Shown: piece by piece, positions 61,091-64,000 of the stretch | Numbering within the stretch: position 1 is the first letter of the stretch | Layout: every line of letters begins with the position of its first letter | The notes under the pieces: generated by a model | What the model saw: the letters and a program-made list of their open reading frames with translations, nothing else | The model's database searches: none | What the model was told of the DNA's origin: nothing | Position numbers and translations under genes: made by a program | Origin: Limnomonas spitsbergensis | Lineage: Eukaryota; Chlorophyta; Chlorophyceae; Chlamydomonadales | Assembly: GCA_037349105.1 (NCBI GenBank) | Contig: JAYJMM010000102.1 | Span: 1,922,001-1,986,000 of the forward strand | Direction: 5' to 3' | DNA length: 64,000 nt

Positions 61091-63709
61091 ATGGCGTCCA
61101 TTTCATCCATCAAGAGCGTCCGCGTGGTACGAGCTGACCTGTCTTGTTTTATCTCTGGTTTCATCCTTTCTATCTGTTTTCTCAGCTGGAGCGCTGGCTC
61201 CTCCCATTTTGCTTGCTTGACCTGCAGTTAGATCAAAGCGCACAATAAACATATAAGAACAGGAACTGTCAGACCCGAACAACTTTGCCCTTCTACCACG
61301 CAGGCTGCCCCTAGTCGCGCCACTCGCACTGCCGTAGTGGTGCGCGCCAGCTCCGATTCTGTCGATCGCCGCGCATTCCTTGGAGTTGCCGCAGCTGGTA
61401 CGGGTTTCAAACGCCATCATTGGCGAGAGCCCTAGGGAACCCTAGTTCCTCATCTTACCCTTGAATGCAGGGCTTCATTAAATGAATGCTTGGACCTTGA
61501 TTCTTGAAGAGAGCAAATACCTGCACACACAGTCGGGCTCTCTCCGTCAGTTGCTGCACTCCTGGGTGATGGCCCGTTGCCCGCATAGGACAAAATAAAT
61601 TGTTACCATCACTGATTGAAATTGGTCTGGATTTCTGTTGGCAGCTACGCGGGTCACACGTCTGATGACTTGACCCCCTGTGACTGTTTATGCTTGCCAA
61701 ATACATTTAATTAGACTTCCTCACACGCTTCCACTGCTACACCTGTCAGATTCACTATGCACGCCCTTCCATATCTTGCTGGTCAGGCGGCCAGTCCAGA
61801 AAGATTCCCGAAAGTGGCCTTCCATAAAACACAGCAGAGCTATATGTTTTGCGCACCAGACCGCATGTGGGGGGCCGCTGGATGCCCACCATTAATCCAT
61901 TATACAATTTTTACAAAACCATGAATGGCATACGATCAGCTGCCCAGACATCAGGGCGTGGTGTAGCGGGCCCTTAGGCCGGTGGCTAGGACATTGCAGA
62001 ATTGAGCACTGATCCAAAAGACAGCCTTTTTCTGCTCAACTTGTCTGACGAAGCCCCCTGCCTTTCCCTGCTGTGCTGCAGCCCTGCTGGCGCTGCCTCT
62101 GCAGGCCAAGGCCATGTCCATTCCCTCCCAGGACAGCACTGGTGGCATGGGCATTGGAGGGGGCAGCATGACCAAGAGCGCCACTGCAGCGGTAAGAAAT
62201 GCTTTGTAGCGCACTTCAGCTCATTGAAGCCACATCACAGCTAATGTCTGGTGTGGCCTGGTGCAGCTAGCCCTGCCACTCGGGCCACCGGCCATGGGCC
62301 GATTGTTATTTGGTCCCCATTGACCCAGTGGTACCCTGCCGGCGCAGCCTCCCCAGAGATGGTGTGATGCATACTGCAATAAACACTGCAGCACTAGCAG
62401 CACGATCAAGGGCTCTACCGCGACCTCTAGGCCCGGGCGCAGTGTGGTTGCGCCTAGGTGCGTATGGACTCTTGGACTGCAGCCATATTTGACGTTAAAC
62501 ATGCAGTGGAACTGGAAAAGCTACCTTGGTACCGCCTGGAATGGGCCAGAAGTTCCTAAAATTGATGAGAGTGTTTAAGAGATGCAAATTTTCTGGTTTG
62601 TGTCTCAAACAGGGTCTGCAATCCAACACTGAAACTGAAACTGTACACCAATTTATGTGAATAAGCGAGAGAAAAAAAATGTTACACGTGCACATAACCT
62701 TGCAGATCACAATGGCCTACATGCGTGACACCTCATGCACACGTCCTGATGTACGTGAACAATGCATCCAGACATTGGCCCCGATTGTAGCCCTGATGAG
62801 ATGGGAATTTGAAACTCGAGGGCAGAAATATCAAGCATTAGCCGCTCTGGGATAATTCAGAAGTACTGACCTCTTGCTGTAACTCCTCCCCCTTCCCTTT
62901 TGCCTTTTCTGTGCCGTTCATCAACAAGCAGTCCGCTGAGGGTGAGTGTCTGGCTTGAGTAGGTGCAGTAGTTCAGGCTGTGTGCTGCATGTCAAGAAAT
63001 GGTGAAGTCCGTGTTTTTCATGTCTGAGCTTGCGTTCAGAGCATGATTTCAGAGCATGAATTCAGAGCATGATGCTAGAGCATGAGTTCACAGTATGATG
63101 CCAGAGCATGTCCTTCCAGGCATGACGTCAGAGGCCTAAAGAAGTTGCTCCTGTTCAAGTTCTGTGCTGCACGTCAGAGCATGGCCCATGTTGAGGGCTA
63201 GAGGTTGTAAACACCTGGCGCCTCCCTGCCTAGACATGTCCAGAGGATGGCTGACTGTCTTCTGCTGCTTGTTGCACCAGAGTGTCAGTGTGTCAAGAGG
63301 GCAGCCATCAGTCCGCTGTTGCCAGTTGCTACCATACCTTTTATATAAAGTAAAACAACAAAACTGTGTATACGGTATTAAGTATTAATACAAATACCGC
63401 AGCACAATTGTTTCTGATGTGATGGGTAGCAGCAGACTGTTTTGTCTGGGAGGATTTCTATGTAAATAGCGTTCTCCCCAAAATCCCAAAATCTCTGCCC
63501 CAATCCTAGAATGAGTGTCCTCTGGATATATACTTGCTGAATCACGGTTCCCTGACTGGAATGAATGGGACCATGCAGCCATGCCATTACTTGCTTGAGG
63601 ATTCTCGTCCCTTCATGGATACCCTTTCCTGTGAACCTAATGCTCCGCTGGACTTCCTTCCCCCGCCAACTTGGCAATGTTCCAGGTTACACCATGGAGG
63701 GCTACCCAG
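61091..63709 (+). CDS. Thylakoid-lumen-targeted protein (5' part; continues past window)
   Basis: Exons 61091-61126, 61304-61397, 62082-62191, 62706-62750, 62932-62941 and 63686-63709 join in phase; the last ends in phase 1, so the gene runs beyond the window. The N-terminus is a bipartite leader. MASISSIKSVRV and APSRATRTAVVVRAS form a chloroplast transit peptide. DRRAFLGVAAAALLALPLQA is an arginine pair plus hydrophobic stretch ending at an A-x-A site (LQAKA), typical of twin-arginine lumen import. The mature part begins MSIPSQDSTGGMGIGGGS and continues MAYMRDTSCTRPD and YTMEGYPG. I do not recognise the mature protein; a small photosystem-associated lumen protein is plausible. The exon at 62932 is only 10 nt (13 nt if the AAG of AAGCAG is used as acceptor). 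Confidence 0.72.
62215..62350 (+). repeat. GCTACA dispersed element copy
   Basis: TTCAGCTCATTGAAGCCACA, GGCCTGGTGCAGCTAGCCCT, CGGGCCACCGGCCATGGGCC and TTTGGTCCCCATTGACCCAG in family order, in an intron of the lumen protein gene. Confidence 0.75.
63035..63125. repeat. 16-18-nt tandem repeat
   Basis: About six units of the type TCAGAGCATGATTTCAGAGC or CAGAGCATGATGCTAGAGC. Intronic in the lumen protein gene. Confidence 0.8.
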
Positions 63710-64000
63710 GTGGGTGAGGGTGGAAGTGTCGCTGTACAGGCGATTTTAAAGTGGATTATGTTTGGCAGTCCAAGGCTGAGGCTGGATCAGGGGTTGGATG
63801 GGAGTGCGAGGATCGAGGTGATTCTGCTTTGCAGTTGCCTGTGGGGCTGGATCAGGGTTGGGTGTGGCTGCGTGAGGGTTCACGTGTCGCTGTTTGACGG
63901 TCGCCTGTGGGGCTGGGTGACAAGGCTGGATGATCACTGATGAGGCACATGGGACCTGCATCAACTGTCGGACGCTCCCGTCATTGTCAGTGCCGCCTGC
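63710..64000. other. Probable intron of the lumen protein gene
   Basis: Follows the GTGGGTG donor at 63710. It contains GGCTGGATCAGGGTTGG-like and GCCTGTGGGGCTGG-like imperfect repeats. No further exon recognised before the window ends. Confidence 0.5.

Noticed and set aside
61228..61420. Minus-strand frame opposite the lumen protein exon 2
   Set aside because: The plus strand gives a transit peptide with correct splice phases; the minus frame has no domain or splice support.

Overview
The window looks like nuclear DNA of a green alga, probably a chlamydomonadalean (volvocine) chlorophyte. Genes are split into many short exons by long, repeat-filled introns with GT-AG ends. Coding exons are GC-rich and full of Ala/Glu/Ser runs. 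One gene has a chloroplast plus thylakoid-lumen leader, and TGTAA motifs follow several stop codons. No bacterial operon structure is seen. A fragment of an organelle-type group II intron reverse transcriptase, wrapped in perfect palindromes, sits inside a nuclear intron; palindrome-rich organelle genomes are known in this algal order. The species cannot be fixed from sequence alone.

Layout. 1-1.2 kb: first exon of a cation-exchanger-like gene leaving the window on the minus strand, then a tRNA-Ser(AGA). 1.7-5 kb: repeats. 5-9.6 kb: two tandem plus-strand paralogues of a 49-residue Cys-rich protein, each with a 17-nt middle exon. 12.1-37.8 kb (minus): one large gene of 28 exons whose phases all join, encoding a cohesin SCC3/STAG subunit of about 1,723 residues. 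40.2 kb: a small RRM-like gene. 45.9-47 kb: the end of an unknown gene with a Cys-rich patch and an Ala run. 48.1-48.9 kb: a two-exon histidine phosphotransfer (HPt) protein. 50.9-60.8 kb (minus): a 10-exon gene joining a J domain, GPALPP-like motifs and a DUF3752-type C-terminus (676 residues). 61.1 kb to beyond the right edge: a thylakoid-lumen-targeted protein in divergent orientation.

The most striking signal is structural. In both large genes, intron after intron carries degenerate tandem copies of the edge of a neighbouring exon together with its splice site ('exon echoes'), sometimes in arrays of 3-5. The copies are out of phase, have a changed splice site or hit a stop, so they look like by-products of repeated tandem duplication centred on exon-intron borders. 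Introns also carry ordinary minisatellites, including a 2-kb array that is open in all three forward frames and is not a gene. The genes are functionally unrelated (chromatid cohesion, chaperone or RNA-linked, phosphorelay, photosynthetic lumen) and show no pathway clustering.
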